Shown: positions 1 through 5,604, counted from the first letter of the stretch. The stretch: DNA of 6,916 nucleotides from an uncultured Austwickia sp. (GCA_934678955.1 CAKUSI010000192.1:1-6916); one strand, 5' to 3'. Numbers and translations are program-made. The notes: generated from the letters alone by a model not told the origin.

Positions 1-706
<706 letters not shown>

Positions 707-847
707 TCATCCGCTGGTCGGCGACCGGTCGTCACCGACTCGATGTCATGGGTGCGAGGCCGCACAGGCATCGCACTTATCGAGGACGGTCGTTGCCGCC
801 CAGCCTGAGGTCATGCGACGGTCGGGCGTGAAGCCACTCGGTCGGGG

Positions 848-865
848 TCACGCCGCTTCGCGTGA
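848..865. repeat. Small perfect hairpin abutting the large inverted repeat
   Basis: TCACGC (848-853) and GCGTGA (860-865) form a 6-bp perfect stem around a 6-nt loop. The hairpin directly touches the left arm of the larger inverted repeat that starts at 866. The same motif recurs as GGCGTGA at 825-831 and TCACGCC at 902-908, so alternative pairings between these copies are possible. Confidence 0.6.
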
Positions 866-921
866 GCGCATCCGTACGAGCGGCTGTCGGAGGGGTGACA
901 GTCACGCCCGTACGGATGCGC
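866..921. repeat. Nested inverted repeat with 13-bp perfect arms
   Basis: GCGCATCCGTACG (866-878) is the exact reverse complement of CGTACGGATGCGC (909-921). The 30-nt spacer contains a second stem, GGCTGTC (882-888) with GACAGTC (897-903), which pairs over 7 positions with one G-T wobble around an 8-nt loop. The result is a two-storey hairpin or cruciform. There is no T-run on either strand to suggest a terminator. It lies in the dnaK leader if the promoter near 1090-1119 is used. It may be an RNA structure element or a binding site for a dimeric regulator. Function is unknown. Confidence 0.8.
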
Positions 922-956
922 GGCGCGCACCCGATCGAGAGGCATCGCGTCCGGCA

Positions 957-1001
957 CTGCTGGCTGTTCCACTGCTGGCTGTTCCATGACTGGCTGTTTC
1001 A
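957..1001. repeat. Three tandem copies of a 15-mer
   Basis: CTGCTGGCTGTTCCA occurs twice in perfect tandem (957-971 and 972-986), followed by the variant TGACTGGCTGTTTCA (987-1001). Read on the minus strand the period keeps frame and would encode three QP-containing pentapeptides (KQPVM, EQPAV, EQPAV). No ribosome-binding site or recognisable protein supports translation, so I treat it as a simple repeat. Confidence 0.8.
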
Positions 1002-1021
1002 TGCCGGGTGGACACGTGCCA

Positions 1022-1051
1022 GGTTGGGCACAGGCCGGGTTGGGCACAGGC
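1022..1051. repeat. Tandem 16-mer duplication next to the HAIR elements
   Basis: GGTTGGGCACAGGCCG (1022-1037) is followed by GGTTGGGCACAGGC (1038-1051). A partial third copy, CAGGCCGGGTTG, lies at 1064-1075 and supplies part of the left arm of the HAIR-like element at 1072-1092. The unit also resembles the left half of the other HAIR-like element (TTGAGCACA at 1137-1145). This suggests local duplication around operator half-sites. Confidence 0.65.
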
Positions 1052-1071
1052 AAAGCATGACTTCAGGCCGG

Positions 1072-1092
1072 GTTGATGCTTACTGACTCAAT
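1072..1092. promoter_or_regulatory. HAIR-like element 2 (putative HspR operator)
   Basis: GTTGATG (1072-1078), a 7-nt spacer and ACTCAAT (1086-1092) resemble the HspR operator consensus CTTGAGT-N7-ACTCAAG. Four of seven positions match in the left arm and six of seven in the right. The spacer length is exact. It overlaps the proposed dnaK -10 box (1095-1090, minus strand), so a bound repressor would block promoter access. HspR itself is not encoded in the window. Confidence 0.5.
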
Positions 1093-1119
1093 CTCCGCCT
1101 CGCCCCGCTCGGTTGTCAA
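1090..1119 (-). promoter_or_regulatory. Putative dnaK promoter between two HAIR-like sites
   Basis: On the minus strand there is a perfect -35 box TTGACA at 1119-1114. After an 18-bp spacer comes GAGATT at 1095-1090, which keeps the A and T of the TANNNT pattern. The predicted start of transcription is near 1083, directed toward dnaK. Flanking HAIR-like repeats, one upstream of the -35 and one over the -10, are the arrangement expected for an HspR-repressed heat-shock promoter. The weak point is the distance, about 535 nt to the dnaK start codon. Confidence 0.5.
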
Positions 1120-1502
1120 CCCGAGGCTCCGCAAAGTTGAGCACATTCGACTCAACCCTCGCAAAGGCGTCCCTATTCCCGCTGGCCCGCGAACAGAGCA
1201 GCCCTGAGCGTCTCGAGGTTCTGGTGGGCGAGGTGTGGGAGGTCGACACCTTCGTGGGGGACCAGGTGCGGCTGCGCCGCGATGCCACCGTCCGTTCGGT
1301 GTCCACGTCCGCGCTGCTGGAGGCGGCACGTCCGCTCGATGAGCCGGAGGAAGGGCACGGCGCACATCGTGATCCGCTCGCCCTGCCCACGGTCGTCCTG
1401 GCCGCCCTGACTGTGAAGCAGCGCCGTGAGGTGGAGCGCAAGGTAGAGGAGCACGCACCGGGTCCCTCTTGGCGGCCCACGGTTCTTGTCGTTGACTCTT
1501 GA
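1113..1502 (+). pseudogene. Probable remnant of a Mu/TnsB-type transposase N-terminus
   Basis: An open frame of up to 129 residues ends with TGA at 1500-1502. The part from about 1206 to 1455 has codon use typical of a real high-GC gene. Its sequence (VGEVWEVDTFVGDQVRLRR, then VRSVSTSALLEAA, then a helix [16 protein letters not shown]) resembles from memory the N-terminal region of actinobacterial Mu-type integrase-core transposases. Those begin with a short beta domain of the form GxxWxVxxFxGxxVxLR followed by helices before the HTH and DDE domains. Here it stops after roughly 95 residues with no HTH, no DDE core and no ribosome-binding site. The frame start overlaps a HAIR-like element, so the true original start is unclear. 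It may instead be a small unknown gene. The family call is moderate to weak. Confidence 0.38.
1136..1156. promoter_or_regulatory. HAIR-like element 1 (putative HspR operator)
   Basis: GTTGAGC (1136-1142), a 7-nt spacer and ACTCAAC (1150-1156) match the HAIR consensus CTTGAGT-N7-ACTCAAG at five of seven left-arm and six of seven right-arm positions. The outermost bases G and C keep the symmetry. It lies 64 bp from the second element, about six helical turns, so both would face the same side of the DNA. Confidence 0.65.
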
Positions 1503-1527
1503 CTCATGGTGCCAGATGCGCTATATG
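1499..1527 (+). promoter_or_regulatory. Putative hsp20 promoter
   Basis: TTGACT (1499-1504) and TATATG (1522-1527) are separated by exactly 17 bp, a good housekeeping-sigma promoter. Transcription would start near 1534, giving a leader of about 57 nt to the hsp20 start. The -35 box is part of a 7-bp tandem repeat TTGACTC-TTGACTC (1492-1505), so two registers of -35 are present. No complete HAIR element overlaps it. Confidence 0.6.
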
Positions 1528-1537
1528 AAATCCATAG

Positions 1538-1557
1538 CCACTGCGATAGGTCAGTGG
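1538..1557 (+). other. Hairpin in the hsp20 leader
   Basis: CCACTG (1538-1543) and CAGTGG (1552-1557) form a perfect 6-bp stem with an 8-nt loop, just after the predicted transcription start. A second weak pairing, CACTC (1559-1563) with GAGTG (1579-1583), would cover part of the ribosome-binding site AGGAAGGAG (1573-1581). Small heat-shock genes in other bacteria are often controlled by leader RNA thermometers. This one does not match a named class that I can recognise. Confidence 0.35.
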
Positions 1558-1590
1558 TCACTCAACAGGATCAGGAAGGAGTGTTCGACG

Positions 1591-2031
1591 ATGGCTCAGT
1601 TGCTGATGCGCACCGATCCGTTCCGCGAGTTCGACCGGCTCGCCCAGCAGTTGATCCGAGGCAATGGCACGTTGGCCCACCCGGGCGCGATGCCGATGGA
1701 CGCGTGGCGCGAGGGGGATACCTTCGTGGTGGAGTTCGACCTGCCGGGTATCGCCCCGGAGGCGATCGACCTCGACGTGGAGCGCAATGTGGTGACCGTC
1801 CGGGCGGAGCGTCCGGCGCGAAGCGACACCCAGGAGATGCTCGCCGCCGAGCGGGCCCGCGGGACCTTCAGCCGCCAGCTGGTGTTGGGCGACAATCTGG
1901 ACACCGAGCACATCGAGGCCGGCTACGACGCGGGCGTGCTCACGCTGCGGATCCCCGTGGCCCAACAGGCCAAGCCGCGCAAGATCGAGATCACCAGCGG
2001 TGGATCCGGCCGGCAGGCCATCGACGCCTAG
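1591..2031 (+). CDS. Small heat-shock protein, Hsp20/alpha-crystallin family
   Basis: This is an ATP-independent cytoplasmic holdase that binds unfolding proteins and passes them to the DnaK system. It has 146 residues, normal for bacterial Hsp20s. A short N-terminal arm (1-34, with DPFREFDRL typical of actinobacterial Hsp18 types) precedes the alpha-crystallin domain (about 35-133). That domain contains [20 protein letters not shown] (45-64) and the hallmark GVLTLRIPV (115-123). A C-terminal I-x-I motif for oligomer assembly is present as IEI (132-134). The ATG at 1591 is chosen because AGGAAGGAG sits 9 nt upstream; the same frame is open further up but lacks homology. It is likely heat- or stress-induced and is co-oriented with the small gene 20 bp downstream. 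Confidence 0.96.
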   Translation: MAQLLMRTDPFREFDRLAQQLIRGNGTLAHPGAMPMDAWREGDTFVVEFDLPGIAPEAIDLDVERNVVTVRAERPARSDTQEMLAAERARGTFSRQLVLGDNLDTEHIEAGYDAGVLTLRIPVAQQAKPRKIEITSGGSGRQAIDA

Positions 2032-2051
2032 GGTTCGTCTCGGAGGTCGCC

Positions 2052-2387
2052 ATGACCACGATCCAGCACCCTCGCGACCCGCTCGATCCCCCTTGGGTGG
2101 AGGAGTTCATCGAGTTGGTCTGCTCCGACCCGGAGTTGGTCGCTGCGGAGTTCGCGGCCATCATCGCAGCGGAATGGCCGACTTTGCCCCCGGCCTGCCC
2201 CCCTCTGCGCTGCTCGGTCGGCCCACGCCCGGCCCCAGGACACGAACGATGGCGCGAGGACGTCCGTCGCTGGCCGGGCGAGCGGCCGCGGGGTCCCGGA
2301 ACCGGCGAGTGGGCCCGGCAGCGCTCACCGCCTCGTCGGGTGGGCAAGTTTCCAGCACAGGACCGAGACGCCGCCGTCGAGCTATGA
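2052..2387 (+). CDS. Small uncharacterised protein cotranscribed with hsp20
   Basis: A predicted 111-residue protein starts 20 bp after hsp20, with GGAGG about 5 nt before the ATG, so the two are probably one operon. The N-terminal half (residues 14-42) is acidic and aromatic: PWVEEFIELVCSDPELVAAE followed by FAAIIAAEW. This looks like one amphipathic helical unit with an ExVCSDxELVxAEF core. From memory, similar short proteins occur in actinobacteria, but I know of no function. The C-terminal half is rich in Pro, Arg and Gly and appears disordered. There is no signal peptide or membrane segment. A role with the sHsp, for example as an adaptor or partner, is only inference from position. The N-terminus is convincingly coding; the C-terminal half is less so. 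Confidence 0.7.
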   Translation: MTTIQHPRDPLDPPWVEEFIELVCSDPELVAAEFAAIIAAEWPTLPPACPPLRCSVGPRPAPGHERWREDVRRWPGERPRGPGTGEWARQRSPPRRVGKFPAQDRDAAVEL

Positions 2388-2670
2388 CTTTCAGGAGGTG
2401 TCCGAGCAGCGAGACAACTAGAGCATGGGAGCGACTGCTGGCTCCGCGCGCCATTCATCTCGTACCTTCGTCCCCACGGTGACGAGCCGCCCCTCCAGGG
2501 CAAGCGAGAGTGCCCCCTGGGCGCGCCGGGCCAGCAGTCAATGCACCGATCCCGGCTGGCCGGGCCCCGACGAGGGCCCGGCCAGTCCTTTCGACACCGT
2601 GACATATCGACGACCCGGCCACGGGACCGTGGCCGCGGCGTCCGCACCACCCACGCGCCGGAGGCAGCTG
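2388..2670 (+). other. Intergenic region between the hsp20 operon and the dnaJ-like gene
   Basis: There is no supported gene here. It contains a strong AGGAGGTG Shine-Dalgarno-like string (2393-2400) followed only by a seven-codon GTG frame, and then the large hairpin at 2556-2585. Open frames running through it from both sides lack good codon use. The promoter of the dnaJ-like gene should lie between the hairpin and 2660, but no clear -35/-10 pair is visible. Confidence 0.5.
2556..2585 (+). terminator. Strong hairpin, probable terminator of the hsp20 operon
   Basis: CTGGCCGGGCCC (2556-2567) and GGGCCCGGCCAG (2574-2585) are perfect reverse complements, giving a 12-bp GC-rich stem with a 6-nt loop (CGACGA). 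The following TCCTTTC is only a weak T-tract, but actinobacterial terminators often lack a long one. It lies 168 bp after the end of the small gene and 85 bp before the dnaJ-like start, so it would separate the two transcripts. Confidence 0.6.
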
Positions 2671-3612
2671 ATGACAGCTTCGAGACACAGCGAGCAGCCC
2701 GGATCCGACCTATATCAGATTCTCGGCCTCGACCCAGACGCCAGCAGCGACGAGATCACCCGGGCCTACCGACGTCTGGCCCGGCACTACCACCCGGACG
2801 TCGATACCACGCCCGGCGCAGCGTCGCGGTTCGCCGAGGTCACCCGGGCCTACCGGGTGCTGGCCGATCCGAAGGCCCGCGCCCGCTACGACGCCAGCCG
2901 CGTACCACGCCGGGCCGGGCCCCCCTCCCACGCCGGGTACTCCCGCGGACCCTGTCCCCCGTGGCCCGCCGCCCGGGTCCCTCCCGACCGCATCCCGCAC
3001 GACGCGTTCTGGCCGGCAGCCGCAGGCCTGACTCCGCCCTTCCACCTCAACGCCGACCTGCCCGTCCGTTCCCCCCGGCACGATGAGACCGAGCTCGAGC
3101 TGACACTGCAGGAGAGCTACAAGGGCACCACGCGGACCGTGACCGTGACCAGCCAGGACAGCAGCGAGAGCATTCACGTCGTCATCCCACCCGGCACGAT
3201 CGACGGTGACCGGATCGAGGTACCCACCACCTCTCCACGCGGCGGCGGGACGACCCCGCCCGTCGTCCTGCGCGTCCGGCTCGTGCCGCCCGAGGGCTAC
3301 CGGCTTGATGGCCGCGACCTCCACGTCCAACTGACGCTCTCCCCATGGGAAGCCGCACTCGGCGCCACCATCACCCTCGACACACCGGCAAGGCCGGTGA
3401 GCATCGACGTGCCCCCCGGAACGTGCTCCGGCCGAGTCCTCACCGTGCCCGCCCATGGCATCCCCAACCCGAACGGACCCTTCGGGAACCTGCACGCCCA
3501 CACTCACATCCTCGTGCCCACCAGGCTGACACCAGCCGAACGAGACCTCTTCAAGCGCCTTGCCACAACCTCGAACTTCAACCCAAGAACTCCGACAGCA
3601 CCCGGACCGTGA
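2671..3612 (+). CDS. DnaJ-like co-chaperone, CbpA type (J domain plus C-terminal domains, no zinc finger)
   Basis: This J-domain protein would stimulate DnaK ATPase and deliver substrates. Of its 313 residues, the J domain spans about 14-75: LYQILGL, the helix II basic stretch RAYRRLARHY and the essential HPD at 41-43, ending with VLADPKARARYD. A Gly/Pro-rich linker follows (about 76-135). Next come two beta-rich C-terminal substrate-binding domains (about 138-285) with LTLQESYKGTTRTVTV, VVIPPGTIDGDRIEV, and PWEAALGATITLDT followed by VSIDVPPGTCSGRVLTVPAHGIP. No CxxCxGxG zinc-binding repeats are present, so it is a class B/CbpA-like protein rather than canonical DnaJ. The ATG at 2671 has GGAGG 6 nt upstream; the frame extends to 2425 but without J-domain-like sequence. 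Its place behind hsp20 and near dnaK suggests a stress chaperone relay. Confidence 0.94.
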   Translation: MTASRHSEQPGSDLYQILGLDPDASSDEITRAYRRLARHYHPDVDTTPGAASRFAEVTRAYRVLADPKARARYDASRVPRRAGPPSHAGYSRGPCPPWPAARVPPDRIPHDAFWPAAAGLTPPFHLNADLPVRSPRHDETELELTLQESYKGTTRTVTVTSQDSSESIHVVIPPGTIDGDRIEVPTTSPRGGGTTPPVVLRVRLVPPEGYRLDGRDLHVQLTLSPWEAALGATITLDTPARPVSIDVPPGTCSGRVLTVPAHGIPNPNGPFGNLHAHTHILVPTRLTPAERDLFKRLATTSNFNPRTPTAPGP

Positions 3613-4110
3613 GCCCCCAGAGCGCGGACAGACACCCCGGCACGCTCGAAACCCCGGTCCTTGGGCCAAGGATCTTTCCGACTCTCTCAGTCAGGAAGAC
3701 TGTCACCTGGGTCGTGGCTTTCGCCTTCTGGGGCGGCGAGCATCATGGATGCGGAAGAGGCAGCCAATCCATCATCGTGTGGCCGACCAGCGAAGCCGTG
3801 CGAGCCACGCACGATAGAAACGAAGGGGACGCTGCCCTTGCCCTCAATCTGGAGATGGGCGAGCCCTCGGTGAATCCACGAGGCGACCGGGGCTGCGGGC
3901 GGCGGTTGGGGACCCACAGACCAGCTGAGGATCATCTCGACAAGATTCTGGCAACGCGGCACCGCCACGTTCGCGACGACAAGCACGTCAGGCCGCTGGT
4001 CACCCGGCAGGTCAACCGGGAACCTACAGCGTCCGAGGCTCACTCCGGGTCGCGGCGATGACCGCATCGGCGCCCCGGAGTTGAACCACATCGCCACCAG
4101 GTCTTGAGCC
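3613..4110. other. About 500 bp without a supported gene
   Basis: Long open frames exist here on both strands: minus, about 3687-4172, up to 161 residues; plus, up to 4061. Neither has a recognisable domain, a convincing ribosome-binding site or the strong third-position GC of the neighbouring genes. The minus frame overlaps the end of the downstream minus-strand enzyme gene by 62 bp. The base composition is slightly less GC-rich than the flanks. It could be a decayed gene, a spacer, or an unfamiliar small gene. I cannot support a call. Confidence 0.4.
3658..3672 (+). terminator. Possible weak terminator after the dnaJ-like gene
   Basis: TCCTTGG-G-CCAAGGA is an odd-centred palindrome located 46 bp after the dnaJ-like stop codon. 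As RNA it would form a 6-bp stem with a 3-nt loop, followed by TCTTTCC. The stem is short and the T-tract broken, so this is tentative. Confidence 0.35.
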
Positions 4111-4746
4111 TCATGCGAGACGTGAGCGGAGCAGGTCGAGTCCGGGGCCGTGAAGCTCTGGCAACACGACACTTCGGCCGGTCATGGCGAGCGCGACCGC
4201 CTCCGCCGGGCCCTCTATTTCGGGACCCCGTCCGTGTGACCAGTCGACGTTGGTCGCTCGCCAGGCAAGCCCGCCCAGGAGGCCCCGCGGCACGTGGCCC
4301 AGCCCGGCCGCGCGTGAGGGCAGCCACTCCAACACCAGAGCCCAGTCCTGCAGGGGGGCCTCAGCCTCCGAACCGAGGGGCCGGGCCGCGTCGCGCAGGT
4401 GGACGCACCCGTCCACGAATTGCCCCATGGGCCCGACGCCGGGGGCGGATACCCGCTGTTCGGCGCGGCCGAGGAGCAGGCCGGTCAGCTCCGACACGGG
4501 GCGTCGACCGAGCTCCTTCGCGATCGCCGTCGACGCCCTGTGCACGGACGCGTGCCGCACGATCCCCCACAGCAGCCGTACCGGCGACACCACGAGCGGC
4601 ATCACCACGTGACCCAGAAGGGTTCGCAGATCCCATCCGGCACAGAGGCTCTCGAGCTCTAGACGGTGCGATGGCGTCGCATCGTACAGATCGGCGATCC
4701 GCACTCGGTTCGCCGCGACCCGAGCCTCCAACGCGCGCTCATCCAT
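4111..4746 (-). CDS. Maleylpyruvate isomerase/DinB-like mycothiol-dependent family enzyme
   Basis: The predicted 211-residue protein belongs to the actinobacterial TIGR03083-type family with a DinB/MDMPI four-helix fold. Its members bind a metal through three histidines or acidic residues and use mycothiol or a similar thiol in transfer or isomerisation reactions. The N-terminal LCAGWDLRTLLGHVV (35-49) corresponds to the family's PCxGWxVxDLLAHL motif with a metal-ligand histidine (H47). FVDGCVHLRDAARPLG (110-125) holds the second ligand region (H116, D119). The C-terminal domain (about 160-211) shows the typical ending WRATNVDWSHGRGPEIEGP then VALAMTGRSVV. The ATG at 4746 fits the GAGG 7 nt upstream; a GTG six bases earlier lies too close to it. 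It is divergent from a MarR gene and probably controlled by it. The substrate cannot be told. Confidence 0.9.
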   Translation of the reverse strand: MDERALEARVAANRVRIADLYDATPSHRLELESLCAGWDLRTLLGHVVMPLVVSPVRLLWGIVRHASVHRASTAIAKELGRRPVSELTGLLLGRAEQRVSAPGVGPMGQFVDGCVHLRDAARPLGSEAEAPLQDWALVLEWLPSRAAGLGHVPRGLLGGLAWRATNVDWSHGRGPEIEGPAEAVALAMTGRSVVLPELHGPGLDLLRSRLA

Positions 4747-4767
4747 GCCCACCCCTCTCGTTCATCA

Positions 4768-4790
4768 ATTATCTCGTCAAACGAGAGAAT
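4768..4790. promoter_or_regulatory. Probable MarR operator in the divergent intergenic gap
   Basis: ATTATCTCG (4768-4776), a 5-bp centre TCAAA and CGAGAGAAT (4782-4790) form an inverted repeat with one mismatch in nine positions per arm. It lies in the 56-bp gap between the divergent enzyme and marR start codons. It is AT-rich against a GC-rich background and of the size bound by a MarR dimer. It would overlap the promoters of both genes, which predicts autoregulation and control of the enzyme gene. Confidence 0.75.
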
Positions 4791-4803
4791 AGATTGGATG
4801 GCA
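4790..4803 (+). promoter_or_regulatory. Extended -10 element suggesting a leaderless marR transcript
   Basis: TAGATT (4790-4795) fits the actinobacterial TANNNT -10 pattern and ends 7 nt before the A of the marR ATG (4803). That would place the transcription start at or next to the start codon. Consistently, no good Shine-Dalgarno sequence precedes this ATG. The -10 begins on the last base of the inverted repeat, so repressor binding would occlude it. No clear -35 is seen. Confidence 0.5.
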
Positions 4804-5342
4804 TGACCGTGACATCCGGGCAGATCGTGACGGCCCTCCGCCGGGCCGTGGTCCGGCTGGCAACGCAGGGGGCGGGGTTCGCGCGCGAACACGGCATGAA
4901 CCTCACCGACGTCCGCGCGCTCATTGCCCTCAACGACCTGCGCCGCGCCCGCCAGCCCGCGACCCCCGGGGCTCTTGGCCGCGAACTGGGGCTCGCCTCC
5001 GCATCGGTCACGCAGGTCGTCGATCGCCTGGAACGCCGCGACCTCGTACGCCGCGCTCCTGACCCCGCGGACCGGCGACGTGTCCTCATCGAGGTCACCG
5101 AGGTCGCAAGTGCCTCCGGGATCGCAAGCTTCGGCTCGCTTCTGGAGGACATCCGCGCCCAGGCTGACGAGCGCACCCCTGCGGAGCGAGCCGTGATTCT
5201 CGACTTCCTCGACCATCTGGGCGAGCCACCACCTGTCGAACGCCGTGTCGAGCGACGTGCTGAACGACGCGCTGAACGACGTGCTGAACGACGTGCTGGT
5301 GAGCACGAGATCGCAGCGAGGCCGCCGACGCCGCCGTCCTGA
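4803..5342 (+). CDS. MarR-family transcriptional regulator with a repeat-encoded charged tail
   Basis: This is a predicted 179-residue dimeric winged-helix repressor. The DNA-binding domain spans about residues 34-100: helix NLTDVRALIALNDL, then TPGALGRELGLASASVTQVV with the recognition helix about 65-80, then LERRDLVRR and the wing DPADRRRVLIEVT (87-99). That wing matches the family's DxxDRRxxxVxLT signature. Dimerisation helices lie at both ends (about 5-28 and 105-140). After residue 144 the C-terminus carries five tandem [V/A]ERR units encoded by 12-bp DNA repeats and then a Pro-rich end, which is unusual for the family. ATG 4803 is taken because homology begins there and a TANNNT box sits at the right distance for a leaderless mRNA. 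Such regulators usually respond to phenolics, drugs or oxidants; the ligand here is unknown. Confidence 0.93.
   Translation: MTVTSGQIVTALRRAVVRLATQGAGFAREHGMNLTDVRALIALNDLRRARQPATPGALGRELGLASASVTQVVDRLERRDLVRRAPDPADRRRVLIEVTEVASASGIASFGSLLEDIRAQADERTPAERAVILDFLDHLGEPPPVERRVERRAERRAERRAERRAGEHEIAARPPTPPS
5235..5294 (+). repeat. Five 12-bp tandem repeats inside the marR 3' end
   Basis: Five consecutive 12-mers run from GTCGAACGCCGT through GTCGAGCGACGT, GCTGAACGACGC, GCTGAACGACGT and GCTGAACGACGT. Each encodes Val/Ala-Glu-Arg-Arg. The last three are nearly identical, suggesting recent slippage expansion that keeps the reading frame. Confidence 0.9.
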
Positions 5343-5604
5343 TTCGTGTCGTGCGCTCACCCCGGGGCACTGGCCACGACCAGCTGGATCCGCCTTCCTC
5401 CTCCGGTCCTATCTAGGTCGAGCCATGGATCGAGCCATGACTAGGGACAGCTCAAGGCGAGGCTCACGACGCAGCTCGAGCCGCCGGATCGAGGCGTGCC
5501 CGCGGAACCTCGCGGCCGGGCTTGTTCGTTATGTCCATTGCCGCAGGTCGCTAACGGCACGCTCATGCCGCGCCTGTGGTCCCCTGCCATCCGTGAGGAG
5601 CTTC
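5343..5604 (+). other. Intergenic region between marR and the baeRF gene
   Basis: There is no supported gene. TCGAGCCATG occurs twice 12 bp apart (5418-5427 and 5430-5439). A small hairpin CCGCG/CGCGG (5500-5504 and 5511-5515, 6-nt loop) follows. The downstream frame is open through here and contains ATG codons (for example 5425), but the encoded Arg/Ser-rich sequence looks non-coding. No clear promoter is seen. Confidence 0.45.

Noticed and set aside
811..1053. Minus-strand 80-residue frame with QP-containing repeats upstream of dnaK
   Set aside because: No ribosome-binding site or known domain; the repeat is explained by the 15-bp DNA tandem repeat. Kept only as a possibility in the findings.
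1088..1561. Minus-strand frames opposite the transposase-like fragment
   Set aside because: Composition is Arg/Ser/Pro-rich, typical of antisense frames in GC-rich DNA, with no motif.
1546..1566. A third HAIR site ending in ACTCAAC in the hsp20 leader
   Set aside because: Only the right half-site matches; the position of the left arm agrees at about two of seven bases.
1486..1590. Upstream extension of the hsp20 frame
   Set aside because: It would start inside the promoter, lacks Hsp20 similarity, and a good ribosome-binding site precedes the ATG at 1591.
2384..2482. ATGA-overlapping 32-codon frame after the small gene
   Set aside because: No recognisable content or suitable codon use; it is probably a chance frame.
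2425..2670. N-terminal extension of the dnaJ-like gene
   Set aside because: It crosses the 12-bp-stem hairpin, lacks homology, and a GGAGG site precedes the ATG at 2671.
4104..4802. Upstream extension of the marR frame to 4104
   Set aside because: It is antisense to the enzyme gene and crosses the operator; MarR homology begins at 4803.
5245..5604. Upstream extension of the baeRF frame, including ATG 5425
   Set aside because: The extension is Arg/Ser-rich and overlaps marR; GTG 5605 has a GAGGAG site and fits the expected family start.
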